Below, in pieces: positions 22,517 through 30,812 of a stretch of DNA of 34,531 nucleotides. Source of the DNA: Mycobacterium sp. 852002-10029_SCH5224772 (GTDB taxonomy: Bacteria; Actinomycetota; Actinomycetes; Mycobacteriales; Mycobacteriaceae); assembly GCF_001667315.1 (NCBI RefSeq), contig NZ_LZHT01000127.1:1-34531 (forward strand), written 5' to 3'. The notes beneath the pieces were generated by a model. That model worked only from the letters and a program-made list of their open reading frames with translations, had not been told where the DNA came from and searched no databases. A program made the translations under genes and the position numbers. Position 1 is the stretch's first letter; each line of letters begins with the position of its first letter.

Positions 22517-25449
22517 CCGACGACACGAGCGACACGGACGAAATCCCCGTCGCGCCGCACACCGAAGTTGAGCACAAACCGCGGGTGGCCCGCTCCATCC
22601 GCGCCCTAGCGCTGCCGATCATCGTCATCTGGGTGCTGCTCGCGGTCGGCGTCAACGTCTTCGTCCCACAGTTGGAGAAGGTTGCCGAGGAAGTCTCGGT
22701 GCCGCTCTCGCCTTCCGATGCGCCGTCGGTGACCGGGATGAAGCACATCGGGGAGAAATTCAAGGAGTACGACTCCGACAACCTCGTGCTGGTGACCCTG
22801 GTCGGCGACAAACCCCTCGGCGAGGACGCTCATCGGTACTACGACGATCTGGTCAAGAAGATCCAGCAGGATCACGAACACGTCGAGCACGCGCTGAACT
22901 TCTGGGGGCAGCGATTCACGTCCTCCGGTGTCGAGAGCTACGACCACAAGGCCGCCTATGTCCAGGTCAACCTGCGCGGTGACCAGGGCGGAGCCGTCGG
23001 CGATAAATCGGTTGCCGCGGTTCGCAAAATAGTCGCGGATTCGAAGCCGCCGGCGGGGGTGAAGGCCTACGTCGCCGGTCAGGGAGCCCTGACCGCGGAC
23101 ACGATCGTCGTCGGCGACGCGAGCCTGGCCAAGATGACGATCATCACCATCATCATCATCGCGATCATGCTGATGTTCGTCTATCGATCCATCGGCACGG
23201 TGCTGCTGACGATGGTCATCCTGTTCGTCGGACTGGCCACCGGCCGCGGCGTAGTGGCGCTGCTGGGCGAAACCGGCATCATGGGGCTGTCGACCTTCGC
23301 CGTCAACCTGCTGACGGCACTGGCCATCGCCGCGGGTACCGACTACGCGATATTCATGGTCGGCCGCTACCAGGAGGGCCGCGAACGCGGGCTGGAACGC
23401 GAAGCCGCCTACTACGACACCTTGGCCGGTGTCACCAAGGTGGTGCTGGGCTCGGGTTTGACGATTGTCGGGGCGCTGGCCTGTCTGAAATTCACCCGGC
23501 TGCCGTACTTCAGTTCGCTGGCGTTTCCGTGCGCAGTTGGTCTGCTGGTGGTGGTGGCGGCCGGGGTCACGCTGACGCCGGCGCTGATCGCCTTTGCAAG
23601 CGGCTTCGGCCTGTTCGACCCGAAGCGCGAGTTCAACTACACCCGGTGGCGCCGTTTGGCGACGGCCATCGTGCGGTGGCCGGCGCCCATCCTCGCCACG
23701 TCCGTCATCCTGGCAATCGTCGGCGCGATCGGCTTGATGGGCTTCACTCCTCGCTACAACGACCTGTACTACCTGCCGCAAAGCGCTTCGTCGGTGAAGG
23801 CGTACACCGCGGCCGATCAACACTTCACCCAGGCCCGTTTGAACCCCGACCTTCTGATGATCGAATCGGACCACGATCTGCGCAATCCCAGAGACATGCT
23901 GGTTCTGGACAAAATTGCCGGCGCCATCTTCCGGGTGCCCGGCATCGAACGGGTGCAGAGCATCACCAGACCTCTCGGCCCGCCAATTCAAGACGGATCC
24001 ATTCCGTTCCAGCTCAGTGTGCAAAGCGCGCCGATCCGCAGCAACCTGAACTACCTGAAGGACCGCGTCGGCGACATCAAGAAGATCACCGGTTTCCTCG
24101 ACACCCAGATCGAACTGTTGGAGCGCCAGTACGCGGTGACCCAGAAGCTCGCGAACGCCGCGGACGACAGCTCGAAAACCACGGGCGAGACGGCGGCCAT
24201 CACGGACGAAATCCGGGATCACATCGCGGATTTCGACGACTTCTGGAGACCGATTCGCAGTTACTTCTATTGGGAGAAGCACTGCTACGACATCCCGATC
24301 TGCTGGTCGCTACGATCGCTCTTCGACGCGTTGGACGGGTTCGATCAGCTGGCCGAAAAGTTCCACGCCCTCACCAGCGACCTCACCGACACGGCCAAGG
24401 CCACGCGCGAATTGCTGGCGATCATTCCCGAGAATATCGCCGTCACCAAGTCGATCCGGGATACGACGCTGACCATTTACAGCACGTTCGACAGCCTGAT
24501 CGATCAGTTCGACCGGCTGACCGACACGAACGCTGTGATGGGCAAGTCCTTCAACGACTCCCAGGTGGAGAGCGTGTTCTACCTACCACCCGAGATCTTC
24601 CAGAACCCGGACTTCTTGCTGGGGTTGAGCTTGATGGTGTCGCCGGACGGAAAGGCTGCCCGCTTCATCATCACTCACGCGGTGGATCCGGCGACGACAC
24701 AGGGAATCGCGTCTGTCGATCAGGAGCGCCAAGCGGCCAAAGAGGCGCTGAAACTCACCTCGCTGGAAAATGCCGACATCTACCTCGGCGGTACGGCCGC
24801 GACGTTTTACGACATCGCCAACGGCGCCAAGTACGACCTGATGATCGCCGGGGTGGCCTCGATCGTGCTCATCTTCATCATCATGGTGATAGTCACCCGC
24901 GCCTTGGTGGCAGCGGGCGTCATCGTCGGCACCATCGTGATGTCGTTGGGGGCCGCCTTCGGGTTCTCGACACTGATCTGGCAGCACCTTGGTAATTTCC
25001 AGTTGCACTGGGTAGCAACAGAATTCGCGTTGATTGTGCTCTTGGCGGTGGGATCCGATTACAACCTGATGCTGGTGTCCCGAATCGAGGAGGAGATCGG
25101 AGCCGGCCTGAAAACGGGACTCATCCGCGGCATGGGTGTGACCGGCCCGGTGGTGACTGCCGCCGGTGTGGTGTTCGCCGTCACCATGGCCACGATGATC
25201 ACCAGCGATCTTCGGGCGATCGGCCAATTCGGCACGACGATCGGCATCGGGCTGTTGTTCGACACCTTCGTCGTCCGATCGCTAATCACCCCATCGATCA
25301 TGACGGTGATGGGACGCTGGTTCTGGTGGCCGAAGCGGGTACGGGTCCGCCCGGCCAGCCAGATGCTTCGGTCCGTCGGGCCGCGCCCGCTGGTTCGGGC
25401 ACTGTTGTATCAGCCGCGGCACGCAGTCCCGCAGGATCCGCAGACGTAG
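22513..25449 (+). CDS. mmpL: MmpL-family RND transporter
   Basis: This gene encodes 978 residues starting at GTG 22513. There are two RND halves, each with one leading helix, a large periplasmic domain and a bundle of five helices. The proton-relay Asp-Tyr pairs are visible in GTDYAIFMVGRYQEG (first half) and GSDYNLMLVSRIEEE (second half). Length and motifs match MmpL proteins that move lipids, glycolipids or siderophores across the inner membrane using the proton gradient. Co-translated with mmpS. It carries no long cytosolic C-terminal domain (the tail is about 35 residues), unlike MmpL3. Cargo unknown; the methyltransferase, esterase and PPE protein nearby fit an envelope lipid. Confidence 0.95.
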   Translation: MTDDTSDTDEIPVAPHTEVEHKPRVARSIRALALPIIVIWVLLAVGVNVFVPQLEKVAEEVSVPLSPSDAPSVTGMKHIGEKFKEYDSDNLVLVTLVGDKPLGEDAHRYYDDLVKKIQQDHEHVEHALNFWGQRFTSSGVESYDHKAAYVQVNLRGDQGGAVGDKSVAAVRKIVADSKPPAGVKAYVAGQGALTADTIVVGDASLAKMTIITIIIIAIMLMFVYRSIGTVLLTMVILFVGLATGRGVVALLGETGIMGLSTFAVNLLTALAIAAGTDYAIFMVGRYQEGRERGLEREAAYYDTLAGVTKVVLGSGLTIVGALACLKFTRLPYFSSLAFPCAVGLLVVVAAGVTLTPALIAFASGFGLFDPKREFNYTRWRRLATAIVRWPAPILATSVILAIVGAIGLMGFTPRYNDLYYLPQSASSVKAYTAADQHFTQARLNPDLLMIESDHDLRNPRDMLVLDKIAGAIFRVPGIERVQSITRPLGPPIQDGSIPFQLSVQSAPIRSNLNYLKDRVGDIKKITGFLDTQIELLERQYAVTQKLANAADDSSKTTGETAAITDEIRDHIADFDDFWRPIRSYFYWEKHCYDIPICWSLRSLFDALDGFDQLAEKFHALTSDLTDTAKATRELLAIIPENIAVTKSIRDTTLTIYSTFDSLIDQFDRLTDTNAVMGKSFNDSQVESVFYLPPEIFQNPDFLLGLSLMVSPDGKAARFIITHAVDPATTQGIASVDQERQAAKEALKLTSLENADIYLGGTAATFYDIANGAKYDLMIAGVASIVLIFIIMVIVTRALVAAGVIVGTIVMSLGAAFGFSTLIWQHLGNFQLHWVATEFALIVLLAVGSDYNLMLVSRIEEEIGAGLKTGLIRGMGVTGPVVTAAGVVFAVTMATMITSDLRAIGQFGTTIGIGLLFDTFVVRSLITPSIMTVMGRWFWWPKRVRVRPASQMLRSVGPRPLVRALLYQPRHAVPQDPQT

Positions 25450-25482
25450 CATCCGGCTCCGCAGGCTTCGACGGCGATCGGT

Positions 25483-25734
25483 CTACGTTTCGCGCTGCGC
25501 CGCCCTTGCGGCTTCGCGCTGAGCCTTCTCTTTCACGTGGGTCGAGCAGCAATGCGAAAGACTGCAATGGAACCGATTACTGCAATCATGGCAACAATAG
25601 GCTGATGCGGCCGGGAGCCAGTCCGGATCGGACAAGTCACGCCGTGGGTTGTTCAGATCGAACGTGTGCCCGCAATGTACGCAGGTTTTGGTCTTGGTCT
25701 TGCTCTTGACCATACGGGTAAGGGTACGCGCCAT
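25483..25734 (-). CDS. Small zinc-ribbon-like protein
   Basis: This gene encodes 83 residues, or 76 if it starts at the internal ATG at 25713. KTCVHCGHTFDLNNP gives a first CxxC. CCHDCSNRFHCSLSHCC about 27 residues later supplies further Cys and His, followed by a charged tail rich in Ala, Arg, Lys and Glu. This looks like a stand-alone zinc ribbon; function unknown. It converges on mmpL with 33 bp between the stops. A truncated copy of its first 20 codons is found at about 32190-32253, which supports translation from VKSKTKTKTCVHC or nearby. Confidence 0.7.
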   Translation of the reverse strand: MARTLTRMVKSKTKTKTCVHCGHTFDLNNPRRDLSDPDWLPAASAYCCHDCSNRFHCSLSHCCSTHVKEKAQREAARAAQRET

Positions 25735-26090
25735 GGCCTTAAATCGGTGCTGATTTCAGTTCGACGGCGAACAATCTGCTTTTCGTAAAACGATGGCGTG
25801 CAATTCAAAGTAACGTCGTTCGCACCAACGAATTAACCATCTTGTAAAAACTCAGGTGAAGAAACTGACACCCGAGTCGCGCCAGGCCTGGCGTAGCTGT
25901 AGTGCCTCGAAACGCTCCGTATCCCGCGTCCCGGACCCGTTGACATGAAGTCTGAGCGTCGTGATCGCCCTTCCCCCTCCTGCGGCAACGGCGGGCCGAC
26001 AGCCAATCCGCTTCGCGGAGCGGGTCTTTTGGTTGCGACAGCTTTCAGCAGTTCAAACAGCCGACGCTCCGGTTCATGGCGGTGCATAGA
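25735..26090. other. Intergenic stretch before operator copy C
   Basis: These 356 bp hold no protein-like frame that I can support. A short hairpin, CCGCT-TCGCGG-AGCGG at about 26008-26023, is followed by GTCTTTT and could stop rightward transcription, although it is 550 bp beyond the mmpL stop. Confidence 0.4.
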
Positions 26091-26147
26091 TCGCCCGGGT
26101 GAATAGCTAGTGGGGTGATGACAACTCACCCCGGCTGGCCGCAGTCT
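26091..26147 (+). promoter_or_regulatory. Composite operator/promoter, copy C
   Basis: TCGCCC-GGGTGA (26091-26102), 10 nt, GGGTGA (26113-26118), TGACAAC, TCACCC (26126-26131). TGACAA is followed after 17 nt by CAGTCT (26142-26147). The first half-site has one mismatch and the spacer is one base shorter than in the other copies. GCAGTCTC followed by GTACGAGC is shared with copy E. It controls the cupin and aldo/keto reductase unit. Confidence 0.82.
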
Positions 26148-26195
26148 CTGCTGTACGAGCAGGACCGGGCGAGATCGCCCGGCGAAGGAGCATCC

Positions 26196-26327
26196 GTGCC
26201 ATACGAATACAGCTGTGGCGGCGGAGACACCGGTGAACCTCAGGTGTCTTTTGAAAGTGCAAGAAAGCTGAAGAGGAGGGATTGCAGTGACAAGCGACAT
26301 CTTGAGGCCAGGTGGCCCGCCAGCTAG
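26196..26327 (+). CDS. Possible short leader ORF before the cupin gene
   Basis: GTG 26196 has a strong AAGGAG five bases upstream and opens 43 codons (MPYEYSCGGGDTGEPQV) that overlap the first 41 bp of the cupin gene in another frame. It has no recognised family. A good ribosome site and a position between operator C and the first enzyme gene make a leader or coupling role possible. The long overlap argues for caution. Confidence 0.3.
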   Translation: MPYEYSCGGGDTGEPQVSFESARKLKRRDCSDKRHLEARWPAS

Positions 26328-26820
26328 GTCTGTCGGCCGCACCGAAGGTAAGTCGGTGTTCCTCGGGACGATCGGTGTCCGCCACATCGTCGATAAGTTT
26401 GAAGCCGAAGGGCGCTTTTCGGTCCTCGAGCATCCGATGTCACCGCGAGCGCTGGCCTCACCGCTTCATCGTCACCACAACGAAGATGAGTACAGCTGGA
26501 TCATCGAGGGACGAGTAGGCGCTTTGCTTGGCGATGAGGTGCTCGAGGGCGGGCCCGGCGACTTCATTTTCAAGCCACGAAACCAATGGCACACATTCTG
26601 GAACGCCGGTGATGAGCCCGCCCGCATCCTTGAGATCATCTCCCCGGCAGGGTTTGAGCAGTACTTCGATGAGCTCTCTGCCCTCGGCGGTGTGGACAAA
26701 ATCTCGACAGAGGACCTCCACGAATTGTGTGCGCGCTACGACCTGGAGATGGATGTCGACAGTGTCCCCGAACTATGCAAACGCTTCAACCTGAAATTCC
26801 CCGGCGAACCCATTTTGTAG
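26287..26820 (+). CDS. Cupin-domain protein
   Basis: This gene encodes 177 residues starting at GTG 26287, with AGGAGGG eight bases upstream. The double-motif cupin core is clear: SPLHRHHNEDEYSWIIEG, then PGDFIFKPRNQWHTFWN, giving three His and one Glu for a metal ion. A C-terminal helical extension follows (EDLHELCARYDLEMD, then ELCKRFNLKF). The extension is like that of the cupin at 28750-29268 (helix at TAERLKRFVQAAEKYG). No signal peptide, so cytosolic. Reaction unknown; dioxygenase, isomerase and sensing roles all occur in such cupins. Confidence 0.88.
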   Translation: MTSDILRPGGPPARSVGRTEGKSVFLGTIGVRHIVDKFEAEGRFSVLEHPMSPRALASPLHRHHNEDEYSWIIEGRVGALLGDEVLEGGPGDFIFKPRNQWHTFWNAGDEPARILEIISPAGFEQYFDELSALGGVDKISTEDLHELCARYDLEMDVDSVPELCKRFNLKFPGEPIL

Positions 26821-27008
26821 TGAACCGTAGGGTTCGAAATCCGTGTATGGCCAAGCAATGGCGGCACGACGTCGATGACATGGCCGCAACGACGGATATG
26901 GCGCTCAGCCGGATCCGGTCTTTCGCAGGACAGGTGATCCCTCCGACGCCCCGGATCCCGACGGTATCGACGCGGGCCCGATTCCATTGATAGAGAAGAG
27001 ATCGTTGC

Positions 27009-27896
27009 ATGAGAACTGATCACCCAACCGCCGCAGCCGCGGGCACGCTGGAACTCGGCGGCCGCCTCACCATCAACCGGCTGGGTTTTGGAACGATGCG
27101 ACTAACGGGACCCGGTAATTGGGGTCCCCCGCGCGACCATCAACAGGCAGTGGCGGTCCTGCGCCGCGCGGTGGAGTCGGGGGTCACGTTCATTGACACC
27201 GCGGACTCCTATGGCCCGTTCATCGCCGAGGAGTTGATTCGCACCGCCCTGCACCCCTACCCCGTCGATCTCGTCGTGGCCACAAAGGCCGGATTCCTGC
27301 GGACCCGTCCCGACGCGACGAACACACCGTCGCCGTCATCCTGGACTCCGCTGGGCAAACCCGAGTATCTGCGCCAACAGGTCGAGATGAGCCTCCGCAG
27401 GCTCAACACTGATTGCATCAAGCTGTTTCAGCTGCACCGCATCGATCCCGATTATCCCCTGGCCGACCAGGTCGGCGAGCTGGCCGACCTGAAAGCCGAA
27501 GGCAAGATTGGGCTGATTGGTCTGTCCGAGGTCAGCGTCGATCAGCTCGAGGCAGCGCAGACCATCACGCCGATCGCCTCCGTGCAGAACCTGTACAACC
27601 TCACCGCACGCGACGCCGAGCCTCTCGTGAACGTTTGCACCCAGCAGGGTATTGCGTTCATCCCGTGGTTTCCGCTGGCCGCCGGCCCGCTGGCTGCCCC
27701 CGACGGACCGTTGCGCAAGATCGCAGCCGCACACCACGCCAGCCCATCCCAGTTGGCACTGGCCTGGCTGCTCGCGCGCTCACCGATCATGCTGCCGATC
27801 CCTGGCACGTCTTCATTGGAACATCTCGACGAGAACATCGCCGCCGCAGCAGTGGACCTTACCGATGACGACCTCAAAGCACTCAGCGCCCTCTAG
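27009..27896 (+). CDS. Aldo/keto reductase
   Basis: This gene encodes 295 residues with an AGAGAAGAGA ribosome site before the ATG. LGFGTMRLTG near the start and the full catalytic tetrad are present: Asp 63 and Tyr 68 in DTADSYG, Lys 93 in ATKAGF and His 143 in QLHRID. GLIGLSEVSVDQL and PIPGTSSLEHLDEN are the late NADP-binding signatures. The family reduces aldehydes and ketones with NADPH. It lies in the same unit as the cupin upstream (188-bp gap with only a weak 47-codon frame at 26847-26990) and the second Rid gene 42 bp downstream. Confidence 0.92.
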   Translation: MRTDHPTAAAAGTLELGGRLTINRLGFGTMRLTGPGNWGPPRDHQQAVAVLRRAVESGVTFIDTADSYGPFIAEELIRTALHPYPVDLVVATKAGFLRTRPDATNTPSPSSWTPLGKPEYLRQQVEMSLRRLNTDCIKLFQLHRIDPDYPLADQVGELADLKAEGKIGLIGLSEVSVDQLEAAQTITPIASVQNLYNLTARDAEPLVNVCTQQGIAFIPWFPLAAGPLAAPDGPLRKIAAAHHASPSQLALAWLLARSPIMLPIPGTSSLEHLDENIAAAAVDLTDDDLKALSAL

Positions 27897-27938
27897 TTGC
27901 GCGACAAAGGCCCAAATTCACACCAAAGGAGTCTCCAG

Positions 27939-28331
27939 ATGACAACCATCACCAAGATCTTCACCGGAGTGGGCGCTCACATCGCTCCCGGATACGCCGA
28001 TGCGGTTGCCGTATCCGGCGGCGGCACACAGATTTTCGTCTCCGGAACGCCCGGGTTGCGCGAAGACGGCTCCGTCCCTGAGGACTTCACCGACGAAGCG
28101 CGGCAGTGCTGGGCCAACGTCGAAACCGCACTCGGCAAGGCCGGCGCCACGCTCACCGACATTGTCTACATGCGCCAATGGCTCACCAGCCGCGACAATG
28201 TGTCCGCCTACCTGGCGGTGAGCAAAGAGATCATCCACCACGAACCCGCCGCGATGTTCAGCATCATCGACGGGCTGGTGTGGCCCAACATCCGCGTGGA
28301 AGTCGAAGTCATCGCCATCCTGCCGGCATGA
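27939..28331 (+). CDS. Rid (YjgF/YER057c/UK114) family protein, copy 2
   Basis: This gene encodes 130 residues with AAGGAG eight bases before the ATG. From codon 19 the protein and DNA are identical to copy 1 (18244-18633). The first 18 codons are homologous but clearly diverged (MTTITKIFTGVGAHIAPG against MSTITPILTGVADHIGH) and one codon longer. The same canonical RidA Arg is missing. The abrupt switch from diverged to identical points to gene conversion or a hybrid duplication. It overlaps the truncated nitroreductase by ATGA. The protein is intact and likely functional. Confidence 0.9.
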   Translation: MTTITKIFTGVGAHIAPGYADAVAVSGGGTQIFVSGTPGLREDGSVPEDFTDEARQCWANVETALGKAGATLTDIVYMRQWLTSRDNVSAYLAVSKEIIHHEPAAMFSIIDGLVWPNIRVEVEVIAILPA

Positions 28332-28675
28332 GCGATTACCCCATCGTCGACTTGTCCACCGACGAACTGCTGACCACGACCCGATCGGTGCGCAAACGTC
28401 TTGATTTGACCAAACCTGTTCCCATCGGCCTGATCCGGGAATGCCTGGAGATCGCGGTGCAGGCACCGACGTCGGGCAACGTGCAGAACGGGAGCTTCAT
28501 CATCGTCACCGATGCCGAACAGCGTCGCGCGATCGCCGATGTGTACCGCCGCACATGGGACTTGAACGCCGCGTCCCCTTTCGCGGTCGCCGATCGGTTC
28601 AAGGACGACCCCGCGCGTAATCGCGAGCAGCGCAAAGTGTCCGACAGTGCGGCGTATCTCGCCGAGCACATCGGC
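27993..28675 (+). repeat. 683-bp near-identical repeat, right copy
   Basis: This is the partner of 18295-18977, same orientation, three mismatches and no gaps. The right end stops at CACATCGGC in the middle of the nitroreductase, after which the sequence is unrelated to the left copy. Confidence 0.95.
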
Positions 28676-28813
28676 TTGCCGACCAGGCTACGACCGCGCT
28701 TGGTAGGCGTGTCTGAGACATCCACTAGTCATTACGAAAGGGACATGACATGCAGTTCGACAACAGCACCGTCTTCTGCCGGCTCGCCGAGGAATCGGCC
28801 GGGGAGGCGTTAG
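28328..28813 (+). pseudogene. Nitroreductase copy 2, truncated
   Basis: The first 116 codons equal the intact nitroreductase at 18630-19295 except for Ile to Asn and Gly to Asp. After EHIG the frame continues into about 45 unrelated residues (LPTRLRPRLVGVSETS) and ends at 28813, overlapping the following cupin gene by more than 60 bp. The C-terminal half with WSYMLAARSRGLGTTW, needed for the dimer and FMN site, is missing. It is therefore very likely non-functional as an enzyme, although the reading frame upstream is clean, which implies a recent origin. Confidence 0.85.
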
Positions 28814-29268
28814 ACGTGCTAGGGCCGACCATCGAGTTCCTGACCTGGTCCGAGGATTTCTGTGTGATGCGTGGCGTGGTCCCGCCCGGGGTGACGGTGC
28901 CGCTGCATCGACACGACGACGCCGAAGACTTCTTCATCATCTCCGGCACGCAACAAGTCCTCGTCGAGAGCGCGAATGGGCTGGAATGGCGCGACGCTCA
29001 CGCCGGCGATTACGTACGCATACCCGGTCATGTCCCCCACGCGCATCGCAACATCAGCGACCAACCCGCGATCGAGGTTATTGTCACGAGCGCGCGCCTT
29101 GGCCGGTTCTTCCAAGAGGTCGGCGTACCCGCCACCGATTCACCCCAACCGCCCACGGCAGAAAGGCTCAAACGTTTCGTGCAGGCCGCCGAGAAGTACG
29201 GCTACGTGCTCGGCACCCCTGAAGAGAACGCCGCGGTCGGAATAGAAGTGCCAGCATTCACCGGTTAG
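28750..29268 (+). CDS. Cupin-domain protein with C-terminal helical extension
   Basis: This gene encodes 172 residues. GAAAGGGA lies before the ATG. The core is VPLHRHDDAEDFFIISG, then HAGDYVRIPGHVPHAHRN, with His, His, Glu and His metal ligands. The tail TAERLKRFVQAAEKYGYVLG is helical. It is in the same architecture class as the cupin at 26287 but not close in sequence. The start lies inside the run-off frame of the truncated nitroreductase, so this gene was joined here by the rearrangement. A strong hairpin follows the stop by 17 bp. Confidence 0.88.
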   Translation: MQFDNSTVFCRLAEESAGEALDVLGPTIEFLTWSEDFCVMRGVVPPGVTVPLHRHDDAEDFFIISGTQQVLVESANGLEWRDAHAGDYVRIPGHVPHAHRNISDQPAIEVIVTSARLGRFFQEVGVPATDSPQPPTAERLKRFVQAAEKYGYVLGTPEENAAVGIEVPAFTG

Positions 29269-29285
29269 AAGCATGTGTAATGCGG

Positions 29286-29317
29286 TTGTCCACCCTGGTC
29301 GCCACCACGGTGGACAA
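29286..29317 (+). terminator. Strong hairpin after the cupin gene
   Basis: TTGTCCACC (29286-29294) pairs with GGTGGACAA (29309-29317), and inside it TGGT pairs with ACCA around a CGCC loop, with one C-C mismatch. This gives 13 base pairs starting 18 bp after the cupin stop. There is no T-run, which is common for mycobacterial terminators. An insertion-sequence end is a less likely alternative. Confidence 0.5.
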
Positions 29318-29339
29318 ACCTAACGGTCCAACGACTGCT

Positions 29340-29754
29340 ACCTTCACTCGCGCTGGCGGGTATGTGGGCCGGGCGCGGAATTTCCGCCGCCTGGCTGCAG
29401 CACAGAAAGCGTTGTGGCGCAGTGAGAATCATCGCGGTCGCCGTCCGGCGGTGTGGACGCGCGGTGAGTGTCTGGTGGTGGACTGAGTCGAGGCTGGGGC
29501 CGGGTTGTTCCTGTTCTGCGCCGTCCTGGCCCATTTGCGGTATCGGTTTGTGCCCTTCGCGGCCGATCGCAAAGCCTTGACCACCCTGGCCAGGCTCGCC
29601 CAACCGCCAGCGGCGGTCGGCGGGCCTGGCGGCCAATGTCCTCGCAGACCGGATGGGCTGCCTCAAACGTGGTGTGATCGCCAACGTCGTGGTCCTCAGC
29701 CCTGACTACGTCCGGTTCGCTCCGGATTTCTATCACGCCTCAGACCCGCAGTGA
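29340..29754 (+). mobile_element. Remnant of an IS21-family IstA transposase
   Basis: The frame at about 29350-29483 reads YVGRARNFRRLAAAQKALW, then HRGRRPAVWTRGECLVVD. It then hits TGA where IstA has Trp (VVDW), and continues in the same frame as VEAGAGLFLFCAVLAHLRYR, then FAADRKALTTLARLAQ. From about 29635 the homology moves to another frame: NVLADRMGCLKRGVIANVVV, then SPDYVRFAPDFYHASDPQ, ending in a stop at 29752. These are IstA catalytic-core signatures, with the first two Asp of the DDE triad and loss of the region with Glu. No istB and no clear terminal repeats are seen. The element is dead. Confidence 0.7.
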
Positions 29755-29832
29755 AGGGGTGGGTGGGGGGAACCCTTTGCGTATGGCTCCGCTAACCAAG
29801 CGTCTTGGGTCGCTCACCCGGATCAGCCGGGG

Positions 29833-29940
29833 TTGACACAGCGCTAGTTGTGTTGTGCAGCAAGGAAATTAACATGAGTTCTGCCCCTATGGCGACGTCG
29901 TTCGCCACGCTCACACAGGACCGAAGGCTGCAGGCGAGCA
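29833..29940 (+). pseudogene. Orphan promoter and gene start, truncated
   Basis: TTGACA at 29833 overlaps an imperfect inverted repeat (ACACA, 8 nt, TGTGT). It is followed by AAGGAAA and an ATG at 29874 opening MSSAPMATSFATLTQDRRLQ. After about 22 codons the frame runs into the antisense of the convergent methyltransferase and loses protein-like character. This looks like the control region and first codons of a gene cut off by a rearrangement. I do not recognise the peptide. Confidence 0.35.
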
Positions 29941-29941
29941 C

Positions 29942-30760
29942 CTATTCGGGTCGCCGGCCCCAACCGCCCACGATTGTCGGCAGCGTCCAGACCGCGTTGG
30001 CGTCGTCGAGGGCCTCGCCGAGCCGCTGCTCGAGTGTGTCGAGACCCATCTCCGCCTCGGTCGCGACACCGGAGTTCACTATCGCGTCTTTCAGTGCACG
30101 CACAACACCGACGTAGTACGCCACGGCACCTGCGCTTCTTGGTGGCCAGTAGTCCTGCAACCCGAGGGTCCCGATGTCACGGAAACCCGCCTGCTCGAAG
30201 AGCAAGGGAAGGCGCATCCCGAGTAGCACGTCGGCACGTGCGTACCCGAAGCCGGCAGTGATCCACTTCCTTACGCGTGAATGCAGTTCGACTTCGGGCA
30301 GCGTACGCACACCACTCGCGTCGTACTCAACGGCGATGAAGACACCGCCCGGACGCAGGTTACGTAGTTGGTGCGCAAGGACTTCGACAACGCCGGGCAG
30401 ATGCATGAGCAGCAGCCGACAGACGATGGCATCGAACGGTTCCTCGTCCAGGAACGTGCGCGCGTCACCGTGGCGAAAGTCGACATTACGCAAGCCAAAC
30501 CCGTCCCGACGTTGCATGGCCACGGCGATCTGGGAGAAATCCTGCTCGACGCCCACCACGGATCCCGCGGGCCCGATCATCTTGGCGACCTGAAACGCAA
30601 CGTCGCCCGGCCCGGAGCCGAGGTCGAGCACCCGCATGCCAGGTCGAATACCCCCGCGCTGAAAGAGAAGACCTGTCGGTTCGGCCAGTAGCGCGGCCTG
30701 CGTCTGCAGACGCGCGATCTCAATGTTGTCGCTGCCCAGAGCGTATTCGGGTTTGGTCAC
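29942..30760 (-). CDS. SAM-dependent class I methyltransferase
   Basis: This gene encodes 272 residues from GTG 30760 (VTKPEYALGSDNIEIARLQ). The open frame reaches further upstream to 31000 but runs through operator copy D, so the later start is preferred. SAM motif I VLDLGSGPGDVAF is at 44-56, motif II-like VVGVEQDF follows, then FRHGDARTF and FDAIVCRLLLMHLPG, all typical of ubiE/Methyltransf_11-type enzymes. The substrate is unknown. It is divergent from the MDR gene at 31025. The composite element lies between them, 52 bp from this start, and could control both directions. Confidence 0.88.
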   Translation of the reverse strand: MTKPEYALGSDNIEIARLQTQAALLAEPTGLLFQRGGIRPGMRVLDLGSGPGDVAFQVAKMIGPAGSVVGVEQDFSQIAVAMQRRDGFGLRNVDFRHGDARTFLDEEPFDAIVCRLLLMHLPGVVEVLAHQLRNLRPGGVFIAVEYDASGVRTLPEVELHSRVRKWITAGFGYARADVLLGMRLPLLFEQAGFRDIGTLGLQDYWPPRSAGAVAYYVGVVRALKDAIVNSGVATEAEMGLDTLEQRLGEALDDANAVWTLPTIVGGWGRRPE

Positions 30761-30812
30761 GCTGCTATCTAACAACAGGCAAGTGGGATGCCGGCAAGTG
30801 CCGGCGCGTGAT

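Noticed and set aside
26847..26990. 47-codon frame between the cupin and aldo/keto reductase genes (MAKQWRHDVDD)
   Set aside because: It has no ribosome site and no recognised motif; it could be a decayed fragment but cannot be supported as a gene.
18295..28675. Search for a CRISPR array or phage genes in the repeat-bearing region
   Set aside because: The only long repeat is a coding duplication of two genes; there are no short regularly spaced repeats, integrase or phage structural genes.
29808..29838. TCACCCGGATCAGCCGGGGTTGACA as a seventh operator copy
   Set aside because: Only the first half-site fits; the palindrome partner, spacing and second inverted repeat are absent.
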